A program made the translations under genes and the position numbers. Shown piece by piece: positions 34,201-44,104 of a stretch of 64,000 nt of DNA. Source of the stretch: Lottia gigantea (Eukaryota; Mollusca; Gastropoda; Lottiidae); the NCBI RefSeq assembly GCF_000327385.1, contig NW_008707425.1, forward strand, positions 2,320,138 to 2,384,137. The letters run 5' to 3'. Below the pieces are notes generated by a model. The model was not told where the DNA came from, did no database searches, and saw only the letters and a program-made list of their open reading frames with translations. How positions within the stretch are numbered: the first letter of the stretch is position 1; every line of letters begins with the position of its first letter.

Positions 34201-34993
34201 TTTAGTATACAATTTACTTAATTATATTGTATATGTGATCGATGTCCTTCCTTCATTGCCGCTAATATTACTCGTAATCTATTAAGTAGTTCCTCGTTGT
34301 TGTCGGATAAAAACGTTATACCTTGTCCAGATGCCACCATATCATCGAATTCGTCTATTTCTTGTATGATTGGATAATCTTCTGCATAATCATCTTCATA
34401 TTCAAAATCTGCTTCATCAGGAATAAGTTTTTTATATATGTTTCAACTGCTTTCGATCTTCTTGATTCTGGTCCCGACTTTCTTATTGCTTGTAGAAATT
34501 TTGAGTATGCTTGTAAATCCTTGTAATCGGCAATGCCAATATACCCGCCATTCATTAAATCTATTAATCCTTTTGTTAATGTAAATATAAAGGCTTTTGT
34601 ATCGATTTTGAATAAAGGGGAATTTGCCCTAAATTTTATTCTAAATCCATTAAACAATAACCCCTCATCATCAATGATTGGTGTAATACTCTTTGGTAAA
34701 TCTGCTTTACGGTTTCAAAAAAAGACTATTAATATCATCTGATGTCCTAATTATAATACCACCATATTGATTTGGTTCCGGGTGATCTTTATGAAGTTCT
34801 ATAGGAGGTCTATATTCTACAGCTAATTTCTTTTTTATATCCTCTTGAGATTTTAATATTGGTTGAAATAGAGTTTGTAGATTTTCTGTTAATCCAAGTT
34901 GTTCTAATTTGTTTTTTTTTTCAACTTTATTTTATTCTTAGCTTTGATATATTCTCTATTTCTTTTTAAAATATTATTCCAATCGCTACTCAT
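34200..34993 (-). pseudogene. Unknown Polinton late gene (fossil 4)
   Basis: On the minus strand it begins MSSDWNNILKRNREYIKAKN (about 34993) and includes a mostly helical region with LTKGLIDLMNGGYIG (about 34580). No known domain is recognised. Its position between the ATPase and the late gene points to a virion or packaging role by context only. It is broken. Confidence 0.4.
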
Positions 34994-34999
34994 TTTAAA

Positions 35000-35746
35000 A
35001 AAAATAAAATTAACATATGTCGATCATAACTCTTTCACCTGCAGGTTTTCTAGTATTAACAAATACATATCCATGATCATCTAAGTTTTTCCATTCAGCT
35101 TTACAAACCTTTTTAAATGCATCTCTGTCCATTCCGTGATTAATCGACTGACTGATTTGAGATAAATCTTTATCGTTTAATTCAATAATTTAATAATAAA
35201 AAACAAGTTGCATTTTTTTAATGAACATAGAATCCATCCCGTAAAAAGATTGGGATTGATATATGCAGTGACAGTTGTGATTCTTTCTTTCGTGAAGAAT
35301 TCTTGTTGAACAGCTTGATTTCTTTGCGCTACACAGTCGTCAAACAATATTAAGTTCTTCCGATTGCTATCAATATTAGACAAGTCTAGATCATTAACAT
35401 TTTTCGTAAGAAAAACTTTTATATCCGTTGGATTGAAAGATGGATTCTTTGATTTAATGAAGTTTTCTATGATATCTTTTATTTCCACATCTTCTTCGTT
35501 TTCTTCATAATACTGAAATATGTTTTGAACATCTTTCTTTGGTAAATATTCTAAAGCTTTGAGGAATTGATAATACGATTGCTCTGGTGTTGTTGTATAG
35601 ATATACAGTGAATCGAAGTCTAAAAGGTTTGGTATTCTCAACATGTTAATAGTGAGATGAGTTTTCCCAGAACCGGGACTACTGCATATACACATGAGCA
35701 TTGCGTTATTAGGAAATATTTCTGAATGTTTGAATTTCTTTCCCAT
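35000..35746 (-). pseudogene. Packaging ATPase (FtsK/HerA type) of Polinton fossil 4
   Basis: The minus-strand product has a Walker A motif, CSSPGSGKTHL, near its N-terminus and a Walker B motif, NLILFDDC, about 110 residues later. A C-terminal phrase, DHGYVFVNTRKP, lies at about 35090-35055. This family pumps DNA into capsids in Polintons and related viruses. It is part of a broken element. Confidence 0.8.
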
Positions 35747-35749
35747 TTT

Positions 35750-36330
35750 TTTTATTATTTTATTTTATTCCAAAAATCATTCCTTCTCCTTTATACTGTG
35801 AAAGAAATAATCCTCCTCCAGTGTGTATTTTTTTTAAAAATATTCCATTACCCTTATGTTTAACTTTGACTTCTCCTGTGTCAATACTATCTACTAATTT
35901 ATTTAATCCTTGTTTAACAGTTTTCTTGGTTTCTTCCCCAAATCTTTTCCGAATTCTTTTATTGTACCTATCATATCTCCCACTCCTGAACCTCGTGCTT
36001 CCTTTTCCATAGCTAAATTTTGTCTGTTTTTCTTCAGTGGCTTTAGCATCAGCTGCTTTCTTTGCGTTGGCAGCTTTGACTGCGGCAGATATTCCACCAG
36101 TTGCTGCAACCGCCGCTGCAATACCACCAAATATTAAAGGTAGTAGGAAATTTTTTTTAAGTTTATATCGTCTATGACTTTACAATATTTGTATTTATCA
36201 ATAAGTTTTTTAGTTATGCTGATTTTTTTACCATTGAAAGTTATTACAGTTGGGGAAGCTGTTGAAACGGCTTCTATTGTTTTCATAACTAAAATTTCTG
36301 GTTTCATTTTTAAAGGTGTATTTTTTACTC
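35750..36330 (-). pseudogene. Small Gly/Ala-rich and basic virion-type genes (Polinton fossil 4)
   Basis: Minus-strand sequence near 36140-36060 reads as a Gly/Ala-rich hydrophobic segment (FGGIAAAVAATGG) followed by Lys/Arg-rich sequence. This is similar in style to adenovirus-like core or membrane-active peptides. A second short segment lies at about 36310-36150. The placement between ATPase and capsid gene supports a minor capsid role, but no motif proves it. Confidence 0.4.
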
Positions 36331-36453
36331 AACTCTTATCATTCTTCTATCTGCTATTTTAATTAAATGTTTTGTTTCTTAGAGTAGTAAACAATAACCG
36401 GTTACATCTCCTTCTGTTTTTTCAATATTAATATTTATGTTTAAATCAAAAAT

Positions 36454-36590
36454 CGACCATATTGAAAGGCCTTATACTACTTACCATAAATTGACAAAGG
36501 ATATTCTGTTTGGCAGCCTAAACTTTATTTGTATAAAACCCAGAGAGATAGCTGACCACAAAATTTATCTCCTGGGTTTTGAATTTGAAA
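36454..36590. repeat. 130-bp hairpin-bearing repeat, copy 1
   Basis: From CGACCATATTGAAAGGCC to the end of CTCCTGGGTTTTGAA, this is nearly identical to 37957-38087. It ends in an inverted pair (AAAACCCAG...CTGGGTTTT) around GCTGACCACAAAAT. It lies at the 3' end of the capsid gene of fossil 4. The origin is unknown. It may be a short palindromic element related to the Polinton end. Confidence 0.65.
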
Positions 36591-37717
36591 AGTAGATCAT
36601 TTTATTGGATAATAATTCAAACATATTTTTATAGTTTCTATACAATTCATTATAATCATTTGTGGTTGGATTAATTGTTAAAGGTTGGTTAGGATAATTA
36701 TCGTTGTTTAATCTTACTTGATCTTTATGGATTAAAGGATCTTGAGTTTGGTTCATTGCTACTCTAAAGAAATTATTGTTATTCGTTTGAGAATCTGGTA
36801 AGTTCTTGAAACCAACCATTAAATATCTTGCTGGTTTAATAGTGTTAGTGATTGGCCATGTGGTGGATTCTCCAGTTAAAGTCATGCTACCTACCGTATT
36901 ACGATGAAGAAAAGCTATTTCAATATCTTTAGTTAATGAGTTGAATATTCTCGTTTCTACTTCAATTGATGGTGTTATTACGGGTACGAAAAGTTGGAGA
37001 TTCGTTATTTCTAATTTTGCATTTGAAGCATTCTCCCCAAAGAGTATCTTATCATCGTTGATTTCTCTTTGTAGATGAATTTTATATGGTAACCCTATGG
37101 AAACCTTTCGAACAGACCGAATAAAGTATATAATTTCCAATTTACGTAATTACCCCACCTATTATTCTCAACAACATTATTATACTGAATTACTCGTTTT
37201 TCGAATCCATGATTAGCTGTTCGTGCTACTCGTTCTATTGTGTTTCGAGCAACAACTCTCACTCTAGCTAAATCAGCATCATTTGCAAGATTTCTTACCG
37301 GTTCTTTTAAACACTTCTATCGCCAACATCGGGTATCCATCCTGAGACTGAATCGAAATCTTTAGGATATAAAACTGTTTTCAACATTGTGTCGAATTCC
37401 CCAGGGTGTTTAATTGTTTCTATCGGATTTGAACCAGCTTCCAAAACCATCTCGCTAAATAAAGATAGAAAGAAATTGTTTTGTATTTCATTGGGAGTCC
37501 CATCTTTTATTTTAAAATCGCATCTGAAATAAGTATCGGAAAAAAGCAACCAATTTGATATTGAATTTATTTCGAAGGTAATTCTACCACCATCATTCAA
37601 TTGGGATTTAGAACCAACAGTCGGTGAGATGATAATATAATCCTCTTTTTTCTTGTTAAACGAATAACGAATCGGATCGTATAATCTAAAGATTGGATCT
37701 AGTATTTTATTTTCCAT
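36591..37717 (-). pseudogene. Major capsid protein of Polinton fossil 4
   Basis: The minus-strand product starts MENKILDPIFRLYDPIRY and includes beta-rich stretches such as RITFEINSISNWLLF and ITNLQLFVPVITPS. Length, composition and position beside the terminal repeat fit the double jelly-roll capsid protein of Polintons. The assignment is by style and context. It is broken in a few places. Confidence 0.65.
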
Positions 37718-37759
37718 TTTTAAGGTTTAAAATTTGAGTAGAAAATTGTGGTCTGGTTT

Positions 37760-37980
37760 TTTTTCAAAAATATAGGGTGAATAGGTTTTTTTGGGTGGGG
37801 GTTGATGGAATGTAGGGTGTTTAGGTGTAAGAATTTATGAAATGTAGGGTGTATAGGTGTAAGAATTTATGTAATGTAGGGTATTTAGGGTTTTTTTGGG
37901 GCTTTTCAATATGGTCGCACTTTCCCCCATGGAATGAAATGGAATTGGGGAAAGTGCGACCATATTGAAAGGCCTTATAC
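37760..37980 (+). repeat. Polinton terminal repeat with minisatellite and hairpin (fossil 4)
   Basis: Units of GTAGGGTGTTTAGGTGTAAG are followed by a perfect 24-bp inverted pair (37904-37927 and 37947-37970) with a 19-bp spacer, CCATGGAATGAAATGGAATT-like. The arms differ in sequence from those at 30626-30702, yet both pair perfectly. The outer word is GGCCTTATACTAC. Confidence 0.75.
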
Positions 37981-38090
37981 TACTTACCATAAATTGACAA
38001 AGGATATTCTGTTTGGCAGCCTAAACCTTATTTGTATAAAACCCAGGGAGATAGCTGACCACAAAATTTATCTCCTGGGTTTTGAATTCA
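37957..38090. repeat. 130-bp hairpin-bearing repeat, copy 2
   Basis: This overlaps the right arm of the terminal palindrome and continues outward through CTTATACTACTTACC and GGATATTCTGTTTGGCAG to the AAAACCCAGGGAGATA...TATCTCCTGGGTTTT hairpin. Copy 1 is at 36454-36590. A partial echo (GGATATTCTGTTTGTCAG) is at about 38527. Confidence 0.65.
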
Positions 38091-38129
38091 AAACAATTAT
38101 TTTTTTAGTTGGATCTGATCCATATGTAT

Positions 38130-39145
38130 CAAAAAATACATTGACTCCCCATCGCCTTTGAACAAAGCAGAATGATGAACACCTTTTTGATCTGAAGCAT
38201 GGATATTAGTTATATCGTAGAACTTTTTGTGATTTTTTAATGATGATATTTCATCGCGCATACAATAGAAAAAAGAGAGGGCTTATATAGGCATAAGCCT
38301 GTTCCCCAATCCATTTAATGTATTAATAAAATATTGTCTAAAAAAAAATAGAAAAAAGCCTTCACACCCAGATCTTCTGCCCATCGTATTAATTGCAAGT
38401 TCTTCACCGTGCAGATCTACTATCATATAGGATTTAAAAGCTTGTTGCATGAGAATAATTGCCGCGGAATCGAAAACTTCAAAGAATTATAATCCGTGCG
38501 AGAGTTGTATTAGTGTATTATAGACAGAGGATATTCTGTTTGTCAGTAATTAATCTTGATTTTAATTTAAGGGATTAACAAGGATTATCGACAAATGACC
38601 GGTGATTGCAGGGTGACGTGTGTAGTGTTAAGAAAATAGTGACCGCTGGCCGCGTCAAAAGGGTGTTGTTGAATAGAGGTAAATTTGGTTGAAAACTGCA
38701 CGGGATGTATTTTTGGTGGCCGTTCATTAAAAGGTGGTGCTGAATACATGTGACCGTTAGACCAAGTTAGACTGTACATTGTAAGTTGGTGGTGAAGTAT
38801 TATTAACTTTATCAATAATAAAAATATCATTCGTCCAATATCCATCGTAACCTTTTTCGAATTTACTTTTATATTTATAGATACGAACTCGATTTCCAAC
38901 TTTAAATTTGGGTTTGATATTTAAATTCTCATTTCCAAAGTTCTTTTGTGTGTTAATTTACAATATGATATTGGGATTCTTTGAGGCTTGTGTAGTAGCC
39001 ACACAGATAGATGAATGTATTTTGTTAATATATTCATCGACAACAATTGGTAATATCTTAAGCCTTTTTGGGAATTCAATTCTATGAACTTTTTGAATAA
39101 TTTGTTTTTCAGAGTTTGACTGACACTCCTGATATGTTCTTTAAC
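38130..39145 (-). mobile_element. Polinton/Maverick fossil 5, left part (protease and integrase scraps)
   Basis: Minus-strand protease sequence at about 38420-38150 parallels 28830-28710. Integrase C-terminal sequence at about 39145-38800 parallels 29250-28990. Between them (38430-38740) I see no assignable gene. The integrase continues at 43665 beyond PLE copies C and D, so those inserted into this element. It is strongly broken, in at least five places. Confidence 0.75.
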
Positions 39146-39158
39146 CATTCCTCGACAC

Positions 39159-40711
39159 TTGAAAAAGGATAATATTTCGAAAACCGGTTCGTGTCAACGG
39201 CCCTGTCTTCCATCGACCTCTACCACCTACCAATCGCCGACCAGCTATATCTCACCCCATCGCCGACCTACCTACAACACCTACCAATCAAGAGGTAATC
39301 ATCGACCTGACCAACAACAGAAACGACTACCAGCCCACCGACGCCTACCAGTCCCCACTCATAAGGAGGAAGAACCCTTTGTGAAGGTGTTCTTCCAAGT
39401 TTTGCAGTGCCTCCATCATTTGGCAATCCTTACCCTTCAACAGCAAGGCCAACCAGCGTTTACCTTCAAACGCAAAGTCTCTGAGTTGGATAGTTTTATC
39501 CGTCCAGCAATGAAAACATCAGCTGTTGACGCGAATATTAGATTCCTCAATCGGACATGGCTCTATAAGGTTACGCAGGTCCTGATGGACCATTACCAAA
39601 CCACACTTCAAGAGAAGCTGACCACCATTCGTACAAAGTCTTTATCATCAGCTGCCGTCGACCGCATCGTTTCCCATGCCCTGTCCAGGGCCCGCCGCTC
39701 CTATGGGAAACGTCTCACTCAAGCTGTAATCACCAAGTTCTACCAAACAATCAACAAAACAAAAACCAGAGTAACCATATCTCTACCAACTGAAATGGAC
39801 ACTACACCTGCACCATCTAGAGCCACCACGCTGCCGAACCAAACCCCTAAACGAGCCCGAAGTTCACCTACTCCGAGTCCAGCAGACATAACGCTCTCGT
39901 AGAGAGGGCACTCCCCTTCTCTTTTCACTTTCAGACTCGTCTTCTCCTTCCACACCATCTGAATCTTCACCACGTGATCCAGGATCCGCCAACCTTTCTT
40001 CCTTCTGTGCGTTTTTGGACCAGCAAACCACCCCTCAGTCTCCATCCAAGTCGAGACGTATTTCCAGACCTCCCTCCCCCCCCCCCCTCGAACCAGATCT
40101 GAGTCCGTTCCCAATGCTACAATTCTAACAACTACCAAACCAGTACCAATCACACCGTCGACGACCATTATATCCGCTACCAAACCGTATTATCACCAAA
40201 CCAAGGACAAATCATTATGGAAGCTACCCGCTCTAAAGAAATCTACCTTAATTATTACCAAAACACCAAAACCAGTTCAGACACTGAAATACATTCTTAC
40301 CCCGGTGCCCAAATCCATCACATACAGTCAATCCTGGAATCATACGACCATGATCCCAAACCTACTACCATTATTCTTCATGTAGGCCTCAACAACCGTG
40401 ATCTGCTACCAAAGACCTCCTTTAACCAAGCCCAGAAATTAATCGCCACAGCCAACAAAACCTTCCCAAACTCCAAGATCCTCTTCACATGTATACCCAT
40501 TTCAAATAAAATCTCGAAGAAAGCACAACAGAACCTCAGCACTCTCAACAACATGATGATGGAGTCCAGTATCAACAGCGCAACAATCTTACCACCCTAC
40601 GAAGAAGAATTCGAACCAGTTGATAATCTTCATTGGTCTCCAGAAACAGCAAACAGCATTCATTTGTTTTGGATACACCAGCCTCAAGCATCGAGTAAGT
40701 CTTTAAACTAA
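39159..40711 (+). pseudogene. PLE copy C upstream SGNH-type protein, frameshifted
   Basis: The first frame (39159-39902) covers the N-terminal helical region and part of the Ser/Pro linker. A later frame (40217-40711) covers the SGNH-like end: HSYPGAQIHHIQ (a block II-like PGA that copy B lacks), LHVGLNNRD and VDNLHWS. A frameshift near 39890, after PSPADI, and another before 40217 separate them. The block I GSSN segment of copy B is altered here (EIYLNYYQ). This copy is therefore not expected to make a working upstream protein. Confidence 0.8.
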
Positions 40712-40759
40712 TTACTGGGGATAAAAATACTGAGAGGCCACCGCTAGGCCAAACTGTAG
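40695..40759 (+). other. Candidate short intron between PLE frames (copy C)
   Basis: The segment starts GTAAGT and ends AACTGTAG (65 bp). Excision would place ...QASS- directly before -NLSRKILTP in one frame. Copies A (about 15310-15375) and B (21745-21804) keep the same boundaries. Confidence 0.55.
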
Positions 40760-40764
40760 TTAAC

Positions 40765-42894
40765 TTGAGCCGCAAAATTCTCACACCCCTTCAGCATTCA
40801 ATCTTAGACCGTGGACTTAAATTTATTCCCACACCAAAGACAGCTAACTTGAATTATCTCCGACCATCCATTGAACGATTTCAACGAAATCTTAGCTGCA
40901 CATATTTTTTTCGAAACCACCCCCCACGTGGTGCTAGAACAATGTTTATTGCTAAATCCACGTGGACACCCCCTCAGGCCGCCATCCATCCTGAAATATT
41001 GAAATCATTTGCGAGTATGAATAGCCAAACAGTGAACCTTTCCATAACACACGAAAAGCCTAATCTCACACGAGTGGAACGTGAAGCGTTAAACGTACTT
41101 AAGAAAGACGATAGCATTGTTATTAAAAAGAGTGACAAAGGTTCATGTTGTGTCATTCTGAAAAGGGAGGATTACGTTACAGAAGCAGAGAATCAACTGA
41201 ATAATCCTAAACATTATGCCATTTTACCGAAACCGATTTTCAAAGAAACTGCTTACATGATTAATAATATTCTTGCCGATTTAGTCAAAACTAGTTATCT
41301 CAAACAGAAACAATATGACTATCTGTCTGCCAAACCTGATTGTCGCGAGAGACATTTGTACACTTTGCCTAAAATCCATAAGAATCCAACCAAGAAGTGG
41401 TTTACCTCGAATAAAATCCCTAAAGGCCGCCCGATTATATCTGACTGTGGAAGTGAGTCATATGCAGTGTCAGAATACATTGATCATTTCTTACTACCTC
41501 TAGCATGCCAACATCGCGCCTACCTTAAAGACACAACCGATTTTGTCAATAAAATAAAAAATCTTCGAGTTCCCTCTAATGCTATTTTAATTTCTATCGA
41601 TGTTTCTTCTATGTATACCAATATCGATAACACTACTGGTTTAACGGCAGTTCGTAAAGCTTTTAATAGAAACCCAGATCCAAACAGACCCGACGATGCA
41701 ATTCTACAGCTTTTAGAGATTTGTCTTAGTCGAAACGATTTCACATTTAATGGTAAAACATATTTACAAACTTCAGGGACAGCAATGGGCAAACGATTCG
41801 CCCCTTCGTACGCAAACCTTTTCATGGCAGAGTGGGAACGTGAGGTGTTGCCCCTCTGTCCATTTGACCCACTTTTTTACGGACGCTTTTTGTATGACAT
41901 TTTCATGGTTTGGACTTATTCTACCGAACAGTTTTGGGAATTCTTTGAAATTCTCAACAACCACCATCCTTCTATCAAACTAACCGCAAACGTGAGTGAC
42001 AAAAGCATAGACTTTCTCGATACCACAGTCTTTAAGGGAGAGTCCATAGCAGAAACAAATAAACTGGATATTAAAGTGTATTTCAAAGAAACTGATACTC
42101 ATCAACTCTTGCACAAGAGCTCCTTTCACCCAAAACATACCTTTTCTGGTATAATTAAGTCACAAGTTTTACGATTTCATCGAATTTGTACAAGATCTTC
42201 TGATTTCAACCAAGCTTGTACGATTGTTTTCTCAAAACTGAAAGAGCGTGGGTACTCTAAACGATTTTTACGAAACATAAAAAATTCCACCTTAGCACAG
42301 ATAGCAGCTAAAAACAGACTTAATGCCGAAGTACCTCCAGGTTTAAGAAATGCTCCATGTTTGTCCAGTAGATGCAAAACATGTCCCTTTATATCAGAAA
42401 CTCATTATTTTGTAAGCAACTCTACGAATAAAAGGTACCCGATCCAGGAACATCTAACATGTGAACATTCGAATGTAATATATCTAATTTCATGCAAGAA
42501 ATGCCCCAAACAATATGTAGGAGAAACTAAGAATAATTTACGAACTCGCTTTAATGCTCATAGGTCAGACATCAAATTAAAGAAAGAAAAGCCTGTTTCT
42601 AATCATTTCAACCTCGACGACCATTCAATAGACGATCTCGCCCTAATCCCAATTGAGCGTATAGAAATTGACTTGCCCGAAGATGAAACTACCAAATTCC
42701 GTCAATTTAGGGAAGCCCATTGGATTGAGACATTGAATACATCAAGACCTATAGGACTAAATATCCATCATAATGTAGGCATAGCACCCTTTGTTGTCCC
42801 GTTTAATACAACCAGCAATCGAGCAAGCAAGATAGTTCATGCCCACTATAAGAGCCTTCAAGAGAAATTCCCCATGTCTATAAGCATAAAATGA
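40765..42894 (+). CDS. PLE reverse transcriptase with C-terminal GIY-YIG endonuclease (copy C)
   Basis: The frame of 709 codons opens from a TTG, with no nearby ATG in frame. It probably continues from a preceding exon. Features in order: SDKGSCC (residues 123-129, the DKG region of PLEs), LPKIHKNPTK (201-210), GRPIISD (221-227), motif A SIDVSSMYTN (277-286), motif B GTAMGKRFAPSYANLF (338-353), motif C region FLYDIFMVW (375-383), Cys-rich CLSSRCKTC (532-540), and GIY-YIG nuclease IYLISCKKC / YVGET with Arg 595 and Glu 655. Motif C has Tyr 377 where copies A and F have Asp, so the polymerase is probably inactive despite the open frame. It makes cDNA from element RNA at nicks cut by the nuclease. 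Confidence 0.9.
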   Translation: MSRKILTPLQHSILDRGLKFIPTPKTANLNYLRPSIERFQRNLSCTYFFRNHPPRGARTMFIAKSTWTPPQAAIHPEILKSFASMNSQTVNLSITHEKPNLTRVEREALNVLKKDDSIVIKKSDKGSCCVILKREDYVTEAENQLNNPKHYAILPKPIFKETAYMINNILADLVKTSYLKQKQYDYLSAKPDCRERHLYTLPKIHKNPTKKWFTSNKIPKGRPIISDCGSESYAVSEYIDHFLLPLACQHRAYLKDTTDFVNKIKNLRVPSNAILISIDVSSMYTNIDNTTGLTAVRKAFNRNPDPNRPDDAILQLLEICLSRNDFTFNGKTYLQTSGTAMGKRFAPSYANLFMAEWEREVLPLCPFDPLFYGRFLYDIFMVWTYSTEQFWEFFEILNNHHPSIKLTANVSDKSIDFLDTTVFKGESIAETNKLDIKVYFKETDTHQLLHKSSFHPKHTFSGIIKSQVLRFHRICTRSSDFNQACTIVFSKLKERGYSKRFLRNIKNSTLAQIAAKNRLNAEVPPGLRNAPCLSSRCKTCPFISETHYFVSNSTNKRYPIQEHLTCEHSNVIYLISCKKCPKQYVGETKNNLRTRFNAHRSDIKLKKEKPVSNHFNLDDHSIDDLALIPIERIEIDLPEDETTKFRQFREAHWIETLNTSRPIGLNIHHNVGIAPFVVPFNTTSNRASKIVHAHYKSLQEKFPMSISIK

Positions 42895-42982
42895 TAGTTG
42901 CATATTCAAAAAATAAGAACTTAAATGATAATATTGTTCATAGCAAACTAAAAACAATCAGTACATAACAGATACTATACTT

Positions 42983-42999
42983 CTCGCCCATCGGGCGAG
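42983..42999 (+). other. PLE 3'-UTR stem-loop (copy C)
   Basis: CTCGCCCATCGGGCGAG forms a 7-bp perfect GC-rich stem with a 3-base loop, 16 bp after the RT-region repeat TACATAACAGATAC. The same hairpin is in copy F (61987-62003) and is altered in copies A and D. It may help 3'-end recognition by the RT. Confidence 0.5.
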
Positions 43000-43136
43000 T
43001 TATTTTTTCTAATTTCAGATCAGAATAAGAACAGAAGAAAACCCAATATCAAGACCCTTAATCCTAATTTCTAAATAAAGTGTCTGCTCCACCCTAGGCC
43101 TGTACATTTGGGAGAATCAAACCCTCCCTTCCCCGA

Positions 43137-43660
43137 AATCTAATCATTTCAACCTCGACGACCATTCAATAGACGATCTCGCCCTAATCCCAATTGAGCG
43201 TATAGAAATTGACTTGCCCGAAGATGAAACTACCAAATTCCGTCAATTTAGGGAAGCCCATTGGATTGAGACATTGAATACATCAAGACCTATAGGACTA
43301 AATATCCATCATAATGTAGGCATAGCACCCTTTGTTGTCCCGTTTAATACAACCAGCGATCGAGCAAGCAAGATTGTTCATGCCCACTATAAGAGCCTTC
43401 AAGAGAAATTCCCCCATGTCTATAAGCAGAAAATGATAGTTGCATATTCAAAAAATAAGAACTTAAATGATAATAATCTTCATAGTAAACTAAAAACAAT
43501 CAGCACATAACAGATACTATACTTCTGGGCGAATTATTTTTTCTAATTCCAGATCAGAATAAGAACAGAAGAAAACCCAATATCAAGACCCTTAATCCTA
43601 ATTTCCACCCTAGGCCTGTACATTTGGGAGAATCAATCCCTCCCTTCCCCGAAACCAAAC
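43137..43660 (+). mobile_element. Partial tandem Penelope-like copy D
   Basis: Starting inside the GIY-YIG region (TCTAATCATTTCAACCTCGA), it repeats the last ~530 bp of copy C head to tail, ending at the same 3' terminus. It carries an open frame at 43214-43510. Head-to-tail partial copies are typical of PLE integration. Confidence 0.9.
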
Positions 43661-43664
43661 ATAT

Positions 43665-44060
43665 CTTGTATATAAATATATTACTGCTAAACAATATTTA
43701 TATCCTCTATCAACTGGTATATTAATTAAATCAGCTGACCATATATCATCTTTGGTGTAAACTTCAACTTTTAAACAGTTTTTAGTTTTTCTAAATTCTT
43801 TTTATGAATTTCATTTGCTATTCCCATGCCTAATTTCATTTATGATTTTAAAAGTCTTTTGACTAGAGCTCTTTTTAGCTCTAAAAGTACAATTTGGAAT
43901 AGATTCTAATACGTGAATCACTTGTTGATCCGCTTTATGTCTAGATTCTATGTCTGTATGATCTCTGTATAGAATATCGTGTTTTAGCGCTGCTCGGTCT
44001 ATTATGTTAATAGGTTTTTCTCCTGAAGCGAAAATGGGTAGGGTGTTCACAGATTTTATC
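43665..44060 (-). mobile_element. Polinton/Maverick fossil 5, right part (integrase / phospholipase A2-like)
   Basis: Minus-strand sequence parallels 29500-29800: the start of the integrase core and the PLA2-like segment (RAALKHDILYRDH). It continues the element interrupted at 39145. It is broken. Confidence 0.75.
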
Positions 44061-44104
44061 AGACGATCTTATCCTAACCCCTATTTAGCGCAAAGGAGTA
44101 TACC

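Larger units (their letters stand above)
30714..37980 (+). mobile_element. Polinton/Maverick fossil 4 (polymerase to capsid end)
   Basis: The plus strand has the tail of the membrane-type gene and DNA polymerase B (to about 33480). Converging minus-strand genes follow: two unknown late genes, packaging ATPase, a small basic protein, and the major capsid protein next to the right-hand terminal repeat (37760-37980). Its left part was apparently split off by fossil 3. It is broken in about ten or more places. It is old, but less decayed than fossil 1. Confidence 0.9.
39146..43136 (+). mobile_element. Penelope-like element copy C, inserted in a Polinton integrase gene
   Basis: This is the best preserved copy: upstream SGNH-type region, 65-bp intron-like junction (40695-40759), intact 709-codon RT/GIY-YIG frame, AATAAA at about 43073, and the 3' terminus CCCTTCCCCGAAA at 43136. 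A partial copy D follows directly. The 5' edge is near 39146, where Polinton integrase sequence stops. Confidence 0.9.

Noticed and set aside
41520-41825. Minus-strand open frames within the PLE reverse transcriptase (also 16070, 22544 and 60544)
   Set aside because: They are antisense shadows of the RT coding sequence and recur only because the RT sequence recurs.
43075-43140. GAAA preceded by a GGGAG/CTCCC stem at the PLE 3' terminus as a hammerhead ribozyme
   Set aside because: No CUGANGA core is present at a proper distance on either strand here.
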